The notes beneath the pieces were generated by a model that saw nothing but the letters and a program-made list of their open reading frames with translations, made no database searches and was not told the DNA's origin. 64,000 nucleotides of DNA from Pseudonocardia cypriaca. Its GTDB lineage: Bacteria; Actinomycetota; Actinomycetes; Mycobacteriales; Pseudonocardiaceae. Shown here piece by piece: positions 42,613-51,100 of this stretch (its first letter is position 1; every line of letters starts with the position of its first letter). The translations under genes were made by a program, and so were the position numbers. The stretch is from NCBI RefSeq assembly GCF_006717045.1, contig NZ_VFPH01000002.1, positions 186,001-250,000 on the forward strand, written 5' to 3'.

Positions 42613-44784
42613 TCAGTCCAGCAGATCCTCGATCGTGATCGGGATGTGCCGGACGCGGATGCCGGTGGCGTTGTGGACGGCGTTGGCGACGGCGGCGGCC
42701 ATCCCGACCGTGCCGATCTCGCCCACACCCCTGGCGCCCACCGGGTTGTGCAGCGTGTCCGGGTGCTGCACGAAGTGCACGTCGACCTCGGGGATGTCGG
42801 CGTTGACCGGGAGGAGGTACCCGGCCAGGTCGGCGTTGGCGAGCCGGCCGTTCTCCTCGATCTCCAGGGCCTCGTGCAGCGCCGCGGAGACGCCCCAGAT
42901 CATGCCGCCGATCATCTGGCTGCGGGCGGCCTTCTCGTTGATGATCCGGCCGGCGTCGAACACACCCAGCATGCGGGACACGCGCGCCTCGCGCGTCCAC
43001 CTGTGCACCCGAACCTCGCAGAACTGGGCGCCGAACGAGGCGAACGAGTGCTTGGTCAGCTCCTCCCCCGGGGCGGACGAGCCGCTGGCCGAGATCGACT
43101 CCCGGCCGAGGGCGGTCAACAGCTCGCCGAACGTCAACGACCGGCCGCCACCCAGCAGCCGCCCGTCGGCGTACGTCACGTCCTGGCCGGCGAACGGTGC
43201 GCCCGGCGCGCTCGCCACGGCCTGGAGGTCGTCGATCACCGCCGACGCGGCGACCATGATCGCCGAGCCGACGCTGGCCGTGGCCGTCGAGCCGCCGGAC
43301 AAGCCGCCGGGCGGGTACGCCGAGAGGCCCAGCCGGGGCGTGATCCGCTCCGGTGCGATGTCCAGCGACTCCGCACCGATCAGTGCCATCACGGTCAGCA
43401 GGCCGGTTCCCGGGTCCGCACCGCCGACCGAGATCACCGCCGTGTCGTCGGCCCGCAGCGTGATCTCGGTCGTGGCCGGGAACCGGAGGGCCGGGAACAC
43501 CGCCGTCGCCATGCCCATCCCGACCAGCCAGTCACCGTCCGCGCGACCGGTGGCCGACCGGCGGGACCAGCCGAAGCGCTCGGCGCCGATCCGGTAGCAG
43601 TCCTCGAGGTACTTGCTCGACCACTGCAGGTCGCTGCCGACGGGTCCGATCGAGCCGTTGCGCAGCCGCAGCTCGATCGGGTCCATGTCCAGCGCGACGG
43701 CCAGCTCGTCCATCGCGCTCTCCAGCGCGAACGAGCCCGGCGCCTCGCCGGGCGCACGCATGAACGTCGTGCGCGGGATGTTCAGCGGCACCACCTTCTG
43801 GCTGACGGCCAGGTTCGGGGTGCGGTACCACTCCTTGGACGTGGCGTGCGAGGTCTGCTCCACGAACGACAGGTCGGTCGCCGCGCTGCACCACGAGTCG
43901 TGGCGCACCGCGATCAGCGTTCCGTCCCGGTCGGCGCCCAGCGCGATCTCCTGCAGCGTCTCCGCGCGGTTCGCGGTCGCGGTGAAGACCTGCTCGCGGC
44001 TCAGCGCCGCTTTGACCGGCCGTCCCAGTACCCGGGACGCGGCCGCCGCCAGGAACGCCGGGGTCGACGTACTGCCCTTCCCGCCGAACGCGCCGCCGAC
44101 GAACGGGTTGACCGTGTGCACCGAGGACGGCTCCACCTCGAGCGCGGCCGCCATGTCCGCCTGCTGGAAGCTGGCCCCCTGGTTGCCGCTGTAGATGGTC
44201 AGGCCGTCGTCGTCCCAGTGCGCGACCGCGGAGTGCGGCTCCATCGCCGCGTGGTTCTGGGCTGCGGTGTAGTAGGTGCCCTCGACCACGACCGGGCTCG
44301 CGGCCAGCGCCTCCTCGATGGACTCCACGCCCGGGGCGAGCACCACGTGCGTCGGCGGGGCGCCGTCCATGGCCGGTGGCCCGTCCTCGGCCAGGTCGAG
44401 GTTGGCGCGGAGCGACGTGCGGGCCGGCCGCTCGTCGTAGGACACCTCGACGAGCATCGCCGCGTCGCGGGCCTGCTCGTAGGTCTGCGCCACGACGAAG
44501 CCGATCGGCTGTCCGTAGTGGGCGACGTCGCGGTCCTGCAGCGGGACCCAGGTCTCGCCGAGGATCGGGCTGTTCGGCTTCCGCAGCGTCAGCGGGTCGA
44601 ACGGCGAGTAGACGGCCACCACGCCGGCAGCGCCCTTGGCAGCGGTGACGTCCATCGCGACGATCTCGCCGTTCGCGATCGTGCTGGTGATCACGTAGCC
44701 GTGGAGCATGCCGGGGAAGTTGTGGTCCAGCCCGTACCGCGCACGGCCGGTGACCTTCAGTGGACCGTCGATCCGACTGGTCAT
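42613..44784 (-). CDS. Molybdenum hydroxylase large (Mo-cofactor) subunit, xanthine/aldehyde oxidase family
   Basis: Predicted 723-residue molybdopterin-binding subunit. Opening IDGPLKVTGRARYGLDHNFPGMLHG, FGGKGSTSTPAFLAAAAS and FMRAPGEAPGSFALESAMDELA match xanthine dehydrogenase-type proteins; GARGVGEIG holds the catalytic glutamate. The AYRCSFR active-site loop of CO dehydrogenase is absent, so an organic substrate such as an aldehyde or N-heterocycle is expected. The ATG at 44784 overlaps the FAD-subunit stop by four bases. It works with the FAD and 2Fe-2S subunits encoded just upstream; cofactor assembly genes are not in the window. Confidence 0.93.
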   Translation of the reverse strand: MTSRIDGPLKVTGRARYGLDHNFPGMLHGYVITSTIANGEIVAMDVTAAKGAAGVVAVYSPFDPLTLRKPNSPILGETWVPLQDRDVAHYGQPIGFVVAQTYEQARDAAMLVEVSYDERPARTSLRANLDLAEDGPPAMDGAPPTHVVLAPGVESIEEALAASPVVVEGTYYTAAQNHAAMEPHSAVAHWDDDGLTIYSGNQGASFQQADMAAALEVEPSSVHTVNPFVGGAFGGKGSTSTPAFLAAAASRVLGRPVKAALSREQVFTATANRAETLQEIALGADRDGTLIAVRHDSWCSAATDLSFVEQTSHATSKEWYRTPNLAVSQKVVPLNIPRTTFMRAPGEAPGSFALESAMDELAVALDMDPIELRLRNGSIGPVGSDLQWSSKYLEDCYRIGAERFGWSRRSATGRADGDWLVGMGMATAVFPALRFPATTEITLRADDTAVISVGGADPGTGLLTVMALIGAESLDIAPERITPRLGLSAYPPGGLSGGSTATASVGSAIMVAASAVIDDLQAVASAPGAPFAGQDVTYADGRLLGGGRSLTFGELLTALGRESISASGSSAPGEELTKHSFASFGAQFCEVRVHRWTREARVSRMLGVFDAGRIINEKAARSQMIGGMIWGVSAALHEALEIEENGRLANADLAGYLLPVNADIPEVDVHFVQHPDTLHNPVGARGVGEIGTVGMAAAVANAVHNATGIRVRHIPITIEDLLD

Positions 44785-45743
44785 GCGGCACTCCCTTCGG
44801 TCAGCTCCAGCAGCGCCCTGACGATCGTCCGCCGCAGCAGCGGCAGCTTGAAGCCGTTCCCGGACAGCGGTGCGGCGCCTTCCGTCGCACGGGCCGCGGC
44901 GTCCTCGAAGGCCGCCTGGGACACCGGCGCACCGCGCAGGGCCTCCTCCACCCCGTTCAGGCGCCACGGCACCGTCGCCACGCCGCCGACGGCCACCCGG
45001 GCGTCGACGACGCGGGAGTCGCGCACCTCCAGCGCGACCGCGGCGGAGCACAGCGCGAACTCGTACGACTGCCGATCGCGCACCTTGACGTAGGTGGAGT
45101 TGGCCGCCCAGTCGAGCCGCGGCACGACGACCTCGGTGATCAGCTCCCCGGGCCGCAGATCGTTCTCCACCTCCGGCGTGTCGCCGGGCAGCCGGTAGAA
45201 GTCGGCGAGCTCCACCGTTCGCGTTCCGTCAGCGCCGGCCAGCGTGACCCGGGCGTCCAGCGCGACCAGGGCGACCGCGACGTCGCTCGCGTGCGTCGCC
45301 ACGCACGAGTCGCTCGTTCCCAGTACGGCGTGCATCCGGTTGGCGCCCGAGCGGGCCGGGCAGCCGCTGCCCGGTACCCGCCTGTTGCACGGCATCGCGA
45401 CGTCGCGGAAGTAGGTGCACCGCGTGCGCTGCAGGAGGTTCCCGCCGATGCTGGCCATGTTGCGCAGTTGCTGCGACGCGCTCTGCTGAAGCGCCTGGGA
45501 CACCGCGGGGTACACGCCGGGGTGCCGCGCGATGTCGCTCATCCGCTCCAGCGCGCCCAGCCGCAGCCCGTCGCCGGTGTCGATGCCGCGCAGGGGAAGC
45601 GCGTTGATGTCCAGCACGTGCTGCGGCGTCAGCACGTTGAGCTTCATCAGGTCGACCAGGGTGGTGCCCCCGGCGAGGAACGTGCCCGGCTCGGCGAGCG
45701 CGTCCTCGACGGTCGTGGGGGCGGTCAGCTCAAACGGACGCAT
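44781..45743 (-). CDS. Molybdenum hydroxylase FAD-binding subunit
   Basis: Predicted 320-residue flavoprotein of the CoxM/XdhB type, passing electrons from the iron-sulfur centres to an acceptor. FAD motifs are AGGTTLVDLMKLNV near the N-terminus (about 26-40) and TIGGN-like SIGGNLLQRTRC at about 95; ELITEVVVPRL and the C-terminal CO_deh_flav_C domain follow. The cysteines CTYFRDVAMPC also fit the 4-hydroxybenzoyl-CoA reductase/YagS-like group, members of which carry an extra 4Fe-4S cluster. It overlaps the 2Fe-2S gene by 14 bp and the large-subunit gene by 4 bp. Confidence 0.92.
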   Translation of the reverse strand: MRPFELTAPTTVEDALAEPGTFLAGGTTLVDLMKLNVLTPQHVLDINALPLRGIDTGDGLRLGALERMSDIARHPGVYPAVSQALQQSASQQLRNMASIGGNLLQRTRCTYFRDVAMPCNRRVPGSGCPARSGANRMHAVLGTSDSCVATHASDVAVALVALDARVTLAGADGTRTVELADFYRLPGDTPEVENDLRPGELITEVVVPRLDWAANSTYVKVRDRQSYEFALCSAAVALEVRDSRVVDARVAVGGVATVPWRLNGVEEALRGAPVSQAAFEDAAARATEGAAPLSGNGFKLPLLRRTIVRALLELTEGSAA

Positions 45744-46182
45744 CGGACCGCCTCGCCTGGTCGATCGCCGCCACGATGTTCGGGTAGGCGGCGCAGCGGC
45801 AGATGTTGCCGGACATGAACTCCCGCACGTCCGCCACGTCCTGCTCCACCGCGGCGACGGCGGACATGATCTGGCCGGAGGTGCAGAACCCGCACTGCAG
45901 CGCGTCCTGGTCGACGAACGCCTGCTGCACGGGGTGCAGCTCGCCGTCGGTGGCGAGCCCGTCCACGGTGGTCACCGGCTCCCGGACGGTCGCGGCGAGC
46001 GTCAGGCACGACAGCACCGGGCGCCCGCCCACGTGCACCGTGCACGCGCCGCACTGGCCGCGGTCGCACCCCTTCTTGGGACCCGTGATGTCCAGCCGCT
46101 CACGCAGCGCGTCGAGCAGCGTGACGCCGGGTTCGACGTCGAGTGTCTCGGTCCTGCCATTGACTCTGAGAGAGATGTCCAC
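45730..46182 (-). CDS. Molybdenum hydroxylase 2Fe-2S subunit
   Basis: Predicted 150-residue iron-sulfur protein. The plant-ferredoxin-type cluster is bound by GCDRGQCGACTVHVGGRPVLSC-type cysteines (C-x4-C-x2-C then C), and the second helical cluster by CGFCTSGQ and ICRC. The GTG at 46182 begins at the first beta strand (VDISLRVNGRTETLD); the frame extending to 46230 lacks similarity. First gene of the three-subunit operon, divergent from a TetR gene with two palindromes between. Confidence 0.93.
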   Translation of the reverse strand: MDISLRVNGRTETLDVEPGVTLLDALRERLDITGPKKGCDRGQCGACTVHVGGRPVLSCLTLAATVREPVTTVDGLATDGELHPVQQAFVDQDALQCGFCTSGQIMSAVAAVEQDVADVREFMSGNICRCAAYPNIVAAIDQARRSDASV

Positions 46183-46270
46183 GGGACTTCTTCCCCGGCG
46201 GTCGCCCGCACACGGACGATCGCACGGCATCGTGTGGTGGTGGTGGGGCTCGTCGAGCTCGTAGGATGGA

Positions 46271-46321
46271 ACCGGATAGACATCCGGTACACGCCGTCAC
46301 CGTAGCGGATAAAAATCCGCT
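46271..46321. promoter_or_regulatory. Two perfect 18-bp palindromes in the divergent TetR/molybdenum hydroxylase gap
   Basis: ACCGGAT-N4-ATCCGGT (46271-46288) and AGCGGAT-N4-ATCCGCT (46304-46321) share the pattern ASCGGAT-N4-ATCCGST, with centres 33 bp apart, about three helical turns. They lie in the 206-bp gap between the 2Fe-2S subunit start and the TetR start. This is the expected layout for a TetR repressor bound as two dimers controlling both directions. Confidence 0.75.
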
Positions 46322-46388
46322 CGGCAATGTCCAAAGGACCCTGGCGTGGATTACCGTTCAGCGGGACCCAGCCAGGAGGTGACGACGG

Positions 46389-46964
46389 TTGACGACGGGA
46401 TCGGTGAGCCCGAGGCGCGCGGACACGCGGCGCAACCACGAGCGCATCCTCGCCGCGGCGGGCATGGCGCTGGCCCTGTCGGGTGAGGTCTCGTTCAACG
46501 CGATCGCCAAGGCCGCCGGGGTCGGCGTCGGCACCGTGTACCGGCACTTCCCCACGCCGGAGGCGCTCGTGCTGGCGGCCTACCAGCGCGAGGTGCAGCA
46601 CCTCGTCGACGTCGTCCCCAGCCTGCTGCGCGACAGCTCCCCCGAGGAGGCGTTCCGGGTGTGGACCACCGACCACCTCGCCCGGTACATGATGACCAAG
46701 CGCGGCCTCGTCGAAGCCCTGAGCGCCGCCACGAGCTCACACGAGGACATCGCCCGCAAGGCCTACGAGGCCATCGCCGGCGCGGTGTCCACCCTGCTGG
46801 CGGCGAACGTCGAGGCGGGCACCGTCCGCGCCGACCTGGATCCGGCGACCGTGCTACGGGGGCTGAGCGGCCTGTTCCACCTCGACCCGCGCGGCGACTG
46901 GCACAGCCAGTCCGAGGCGCTCACCGACCTGCTGTGGCGCGGCATGTCGCACCGGCGGGACTGA
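46389..46964 (+). CDS. TetR-family repressor of the divergent molybdenum hydroxylase operon
   Basis: Predicted 191-residue regulator. The TTG at 46389 sits five bases past an AGGAGGTGACG ribosome-binding stretch and gives the family N-terminus; an in-frame GTG five codons later is possible. The helix-turn-helix reads NHERILAAAGMALALSG, NAIAKAAGVGVGTVYRHFPTPEALVLAAY. The C-terminal half resembles the SbtR-like group. Its divergent position and the two palindromes in the gap support control of the hydroxylase genes and itself. Effector unknown, presumably the enzyme's substrate. Confidence 0.9.
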   Translation: MTTGSVSPRRADTRRNHERILAAAGMALALSGEVSFNAIAKAAGVGVGTVYRHFPTPEALVLAAYQREVQHLVDVVPSLLRDSSPEEAFRVWTTDHLARYMMTKRGLVEALSAATSSHEDIARKAYEAIAGAVSTLLAANVEAGTVRADLDPATVLRGLSGLFHLDPRGDWHSQSEALTDLLWRGMSHRRD

Positions 46965-46972
46965 CGGCGCTC

Positions 46973-47932
46973 TCAGGCCGATGCGCGAGGGTGTGAGGTG
47001 AGATATCCGCCCATGTGCGGGAAGAAGTCGGCCGCGTCGAACTCCCTCCCGTCGTCGGTGCGCACCCGCTCGATCACGACACCCCTGCTGCGCCCGCGCC
47101 GGGCCTCGGCGCCCGCGACGATCACGACGCCGCTCCCCCGCCGGATCACGATCCGCCCGGGCGTCCCGCCGATGGCGTCCTCGGTGACGCGGGCGCGCAG
47201 GACCCGCAGCCGCTCGGCACCGTAGAAGCAGTAGGCGTTCGGGTACGGGTCCACCTGGGCGCGCACGAGGTTGAAGACGTCGCGCGCCGGCCAGGTCCAG
47301 TCGATGCGGTTGTCCTCCTCGCAGCGGCGGTGGAAGTAGGAGGCCTTCGTCCGGTCCTGCGGGGTCCCGTCGCGATGCCCGGCCGCCACCCGCTCGAGCG
47401 CCTCGACGGTGATCGGGCCGAACATCGCGAGCGTGCGGTCGAACAGGTCGACGACCGTGTCGTCGTCCGAGACCGGGGTGGACCACTGCAGGATGATGTC
47501 GCCCGCGTCGAACTCGGCGTTCATCATGTGCGCGGTGACCCCGACCTCCGGCTCGTCGTTGATCAGCGCCCAGTTCAGCGGGGCGAACCCGGCGTAGGCG
47601 GGTAGCAGGGCGTCGTGGACGTTGACCGTGCCGAGGCGCGGGAGCGAGTACACCTCGGGCGGCAGCCAGGTGCGCCAGTTCGCGACCACCATGGCGTCGG
47701 CGTCCGCACCCGCGACCGCGTCCCGCACCTCGGCGTCCTCGGCGCGGTTGCGGACCAGCAGCGGGATGCCGTGATCGGCGGCGAGCTCGGCCACCGACTC
47801 GTTGAAGATCTTCTCGTAGGCGTTGTCACCGTCGGGGTGCGTGACGATCAGCGCCACGTCGTGACCCGCCTCGAGCACCGCCTCGATCGTCCGCCGACCC
47901 CACGTCATGTATCCGAACACCACAACCCGCAT
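46973..47932 (-). CDS. Formyltransferase, probably for N5-hydroxyornithine in siderophore synthesis
   Basis: Predicted 319-residue enzyme of the methionyl-tRNA formyltransferase family. The catalytic set is present: Asn104 and His106 in TVNVHDALLPAYAG and Asp142 in NAEFDAGDI. The C-terminal OB-like domain (VNAYCFYGAERLRVLRARV region) is kept. It is not the housekeeping Fmt, because it is last in a transcript with an MbtH-like gene and a hydroxyornithine NRPS, as with CchA of the coelichelin pathway. There it would transfer formyl from N10-formyl-tetrahydrofolate to the hydroxylamine of N5-hydroxyornithine, making an iron-binding hydroxamate. Confidence 0.85.
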   Translation of the reverse strand: MRVVVFGYMTWGRRTIEAVLEAGHDVALIVTHPDGDNAYEKIFNESVAELAADHGIPLLVRNRAEDAEVRDAVAGADADAMVVANWRTWLPPEVYSLPRLGTVNVHDALLPAYAGFAPLNWALINDEPEVGVTAHMMNAEFDAGDIILQWSTPVSDDDTVVDLFDRTLAMFGPITVEALERVAAGHRDGTPQDRTKASYFHRRCEEDNRIDWTWPARDVFNLVRAQVDPYPNAYCFYGAERLRVLRARVTEDAIGGTPGRIVIRRGSGVVIVAGAEARRGRSRGVVIERVRTDDGREFDAADFFPHMGGYLTSHPRASA

Positions 47933-47970
47933 CCGCGATCCCCTCTCCGACAGCGTTCGTTGGCCGAGCC

Positions 47971-48192
47971 CTACTGCGCGCCGCGCTCCATCTGCTCCAC
48001 GAGGCTGCGCGGCCGCATGTCGGACCAGTTGGTCTCGATGTGCTCGAGCACCTCCTTGCGGGGGCCGGGACCGTGTACGGCCGTCCAGCCGGCCGGGATC
48101 TCGGCGAACGCGGGCCAGAGGGAATACTGACCCTCGTGGTTGATCAGCGCGAAGAACTCGCCGTCCTCGTCGTCGAACGGGTTGGTGGACAT
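47971..48192 (-). CDS. MbtH-like protein
   Basis: Predicted 73-residue helper that binds and stabilises adenylation domains. The family signature is complete: NPFDDEDGEFFALINHEGQ, SLWPAFAEIPAGW, then NWSDMRPRSL. It starts three bases past the NRPS stop, so it is made with the synthetase, and lies upstream of the formyltransferase gene. MbtH proteins are often essential for hydroxyornithine- and threonine-activating domains. Confidence 0.96.
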   Translation of the reverse strand: MSTNPFDDEDGEFFALINHEGQYSLWPAFAEIPAGWTAVHGPGPRKEVLEHIETNWSDMRPRSLVEQMERGAQ

Positions 48193-48195
48193 CTG

Positions 48196-51100
48196 TTACC
48201 GCACCTCCATGTCAGCCAGAACACTTGCGATCGCCGGGAACCACCGGCCGATCACCTCGGGATCGAGAAGCTCCGAATGCGCGCAGTCGATCGGCACGAC
48301 CTCCAGGTCGCCGGTGACGTGCGCGCGCCACCGCTGTGAACCCGTGCCGGTGAAACCCTGCTCGGGCACGGTGGCCTCGACGAAGACGACATCGCTCGCG
48401 ACGGGGGCGAGCTCGGCGTGCTCCATCATGTGGTCGGCGGCGAGGTAGTTCTCCACCACGCGCGCGATCCCGTCGTCGTCGAGCACGGAGATCGTGCCGC
48501 CGTTGGCGCGCACCACCGCGACCGCGTCCGCCACCGTCATCCCACCGGTGTGCTCCGGGGGAACCGGGTAGCCGAGCTCGGTCAGCAGTCCCTCGACCGC
48601 CGCGGAACCGTCCCACCCGTCGAGCTGCCGCGGCCCGTCGGGCAGGTGGGTGTCGAGCATCGCCAGCAGACCGATCCGGCGGCCGCGCGCCGCGAGCTCC
48701 GCCGCGACCTGGTGGGCCACCGCACCACCGAACGACCAGCCGACCAGCTGGATCGGCCCGTCCGGCGCGAGGCGCGCCACCTCGTCGGCGTACCGCTGCA
48801 CCGTCTCGGCGAGGGTCATCGGCGCGGTGTCCGGGTCCTGCAGGCGCGGCGACTGCAGGCCGTAGAGCGGGACCTCGGCCGGCAGGTACTGCTTCAGCCC
48901 GGCGAACTGCCAGCTCAGGCCGCTCGCCGGGTGCACGGCGAAGAGCGGTGGCCACCCGGCGCCCTCGTTCAGGACGAGGACCGGCGCCAGTCCCCCGGTC
49001 TTCTCCCCCGTACCGGCGATCCGGCGGGCCAGCGCCGTCACCGTCGGGGTGGCCATCAGCTCGTGCACGGCGATGTCGACGTCCAGGTCGCGCCGCAGCG
49101 CGGTGGCGAGCTTCACGAGCAGCAGCGAGTGCCCGCCGAGGACGAAGAAGTCGTCGTCGCGGCCGACGCCGTCCACGCCGAGGACGTAGGTGAAGATCGC
49201 GCAGAGCCGACGTTCGAGGTCGGACTCCGGGGCGGCGCCGGAACCGGTCGTCGCGACCTCGGGTGCGGGCAGCGCCGCGCGGTCGATCTTGCCGTTGGGA
49301 GTCTGCGGCAGCGCTTCCAGGACCGTGACGATCGACGGGACCATGTAGGCGGGCAGCCGTTCGGCGGCCGCCTCGCGAGCGATCGCCTCGACGTCGGCGG
49401 AATCGGCCGCCAGGTAGGCGACGATCCGGTCCTGGTGCGCCGCAACCGCAGCGCGCCGGACGCCCGGGACGGTCTCGAGCACGGCCTCGATCTCGGCGAG
49501 CTCGATGCGGAAGCCCCGCACCTTCACCTGGTGGTCGCTGCGGCCCAGGAACTCGAGGGTCCCGCCGCCATCGGTACCGGCAGCGGTCCAGCGGACCAGG
49601 TCGCCCGTGCGGTACAGCCTGGCCCCGCTCCCGAACGGGTCGGCGACGAAGCGGGTGGCGGTGAGCCCGGCCCGGTTCAGGTAGCCGCGGGCGACCTGCG
49701 GTCCCCCGAGGTACAGCTCGCCGACCACCCCGGGCGGCACCGGCCGCAACGTCTCGTCCAGCACGTGCGCGGTGGTCCCGGCCATCGGCCGCCCGATCCC
49801 GGTCTCCCGGCCGACGGCGGCGCTCGTGGCCCAGACGGTGACCTCGGTCGGGCCGTACATGTTGGTCAGCCGGGCGGCGCGCCGCCCCAGCTCGGCGGCC
49901 AGCCGCGCCGGCAGCGCCTCGCCGCCGACCAGCGCGGTGACCCGTCCCAGGTCCGGGTCGGCGGCCTCCAGCAACGCCGTCCAGAGCGACGGCGTCGCCT
50001 GCATCGCCGTGACCGACCCCGTGATCGAGTCCGTGATCGACTCGGCACGGAGCACGTCCGCGAGCAGGCTCGGGTCCCTGACCTGCTCGGTCGAGGCGAG
50101 CACCACGCACGCCCCGGCGGCGAGCGGCAGCATCAGCTCGAGCACCGCGATGTCGAAGGACAGCGTGGTGACCGCGAGCAGCCGGTCCTCCGGCGTCAGC
50201 GGCAGGGTGTCCCGGGCGGCGGCGAGGAAGGCGGCCAGGTTGCCATGCTCGACCACCACGCCCTTGGGGCGCCCGGTCGAACCGGACGTGTAGATCACGT
50301 ACGCCGCGGTCGCGGGATCCGGTTCCCGGAGCGTCACCGCGCCGGTGCCGGCGAGCTCGCCGACGGTCAGCAGCTCGGCGGCGCACCCGTCGAACAACCC
50401 GCGGGTCCCGTCGTCGACGACCACCACCGCAGGCTCGGCGTCCGACACCACGTACCGCAGCCGGGCGGGCGGGAACTCCGGGTCCAGCGGCAGGAACGCG
50501 GCACCGGTCTTCGCGATCCCCAGCAGCGCGACGATCATGTCGGCCGATCGCGGCAGGGCAAGGCCCACGATCGTCTCCGGCCCGGCACCGCGCGCCACGA
50601 GACCCGCGGCGACCGCGTCGGACGCGGCGTCGAGGCCGGCGTAGGTCAGCGTCGTCCCACCGGAGCGGCAGGCGACCGCGTCCGGGGTACGGGCGGCCCG
50701 CTCGGCGAACCGCAGGAACCACGCGGGCTCCGTCGACGCCTCGCCGCCACGCGACCAGCGCGCGATGGCCTGTGCGTCGTCGTCGGTCAGCAGGTCGAGG
50801 GTCGGGTACGGGGCGTCGGGGTCGGCGAGGGCGCTGCGCAGCAGCACCTCGAAGCGGGCCGCCAGCGACCGTGCGACCTCGGCCGTGCAGCGGGCAGCGT
50901 CGTACTCGACGGACAGCTCCACCGGCCGCCCCGCCCCCGCGTCGACGACGGTGAACGTGAGGTCGACCTTCGGGTCCGCGGTGAACGACGGGGCCTCCGC
51001 GACGGGCAGGCCGAACACCTCGCCGCTCCCCTCCGGCCGCCGGTGGTAGCCGAGCAGCACCTGGAACAGCGGGTTGCGGCCCGGCACGCGAACCGGGTTG

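Noticed and set aside
42613..46182. Carbon monoxide dehydrogenase (coxMSL) identity for the molybdenum hydroxylase
   Set aside because: The large subunit lacks the AYRCSFR loop with the CO dehydrogenase cysteine; the active-site region is of xanthine/aldehyde type.
46973..47932. Housekeeping methionyl-tRNA formyltransferase
   Set aside because: It is last in an NRPS-MbtH transcript and has no def or rsmB neighbours; a siderophore role fits better.
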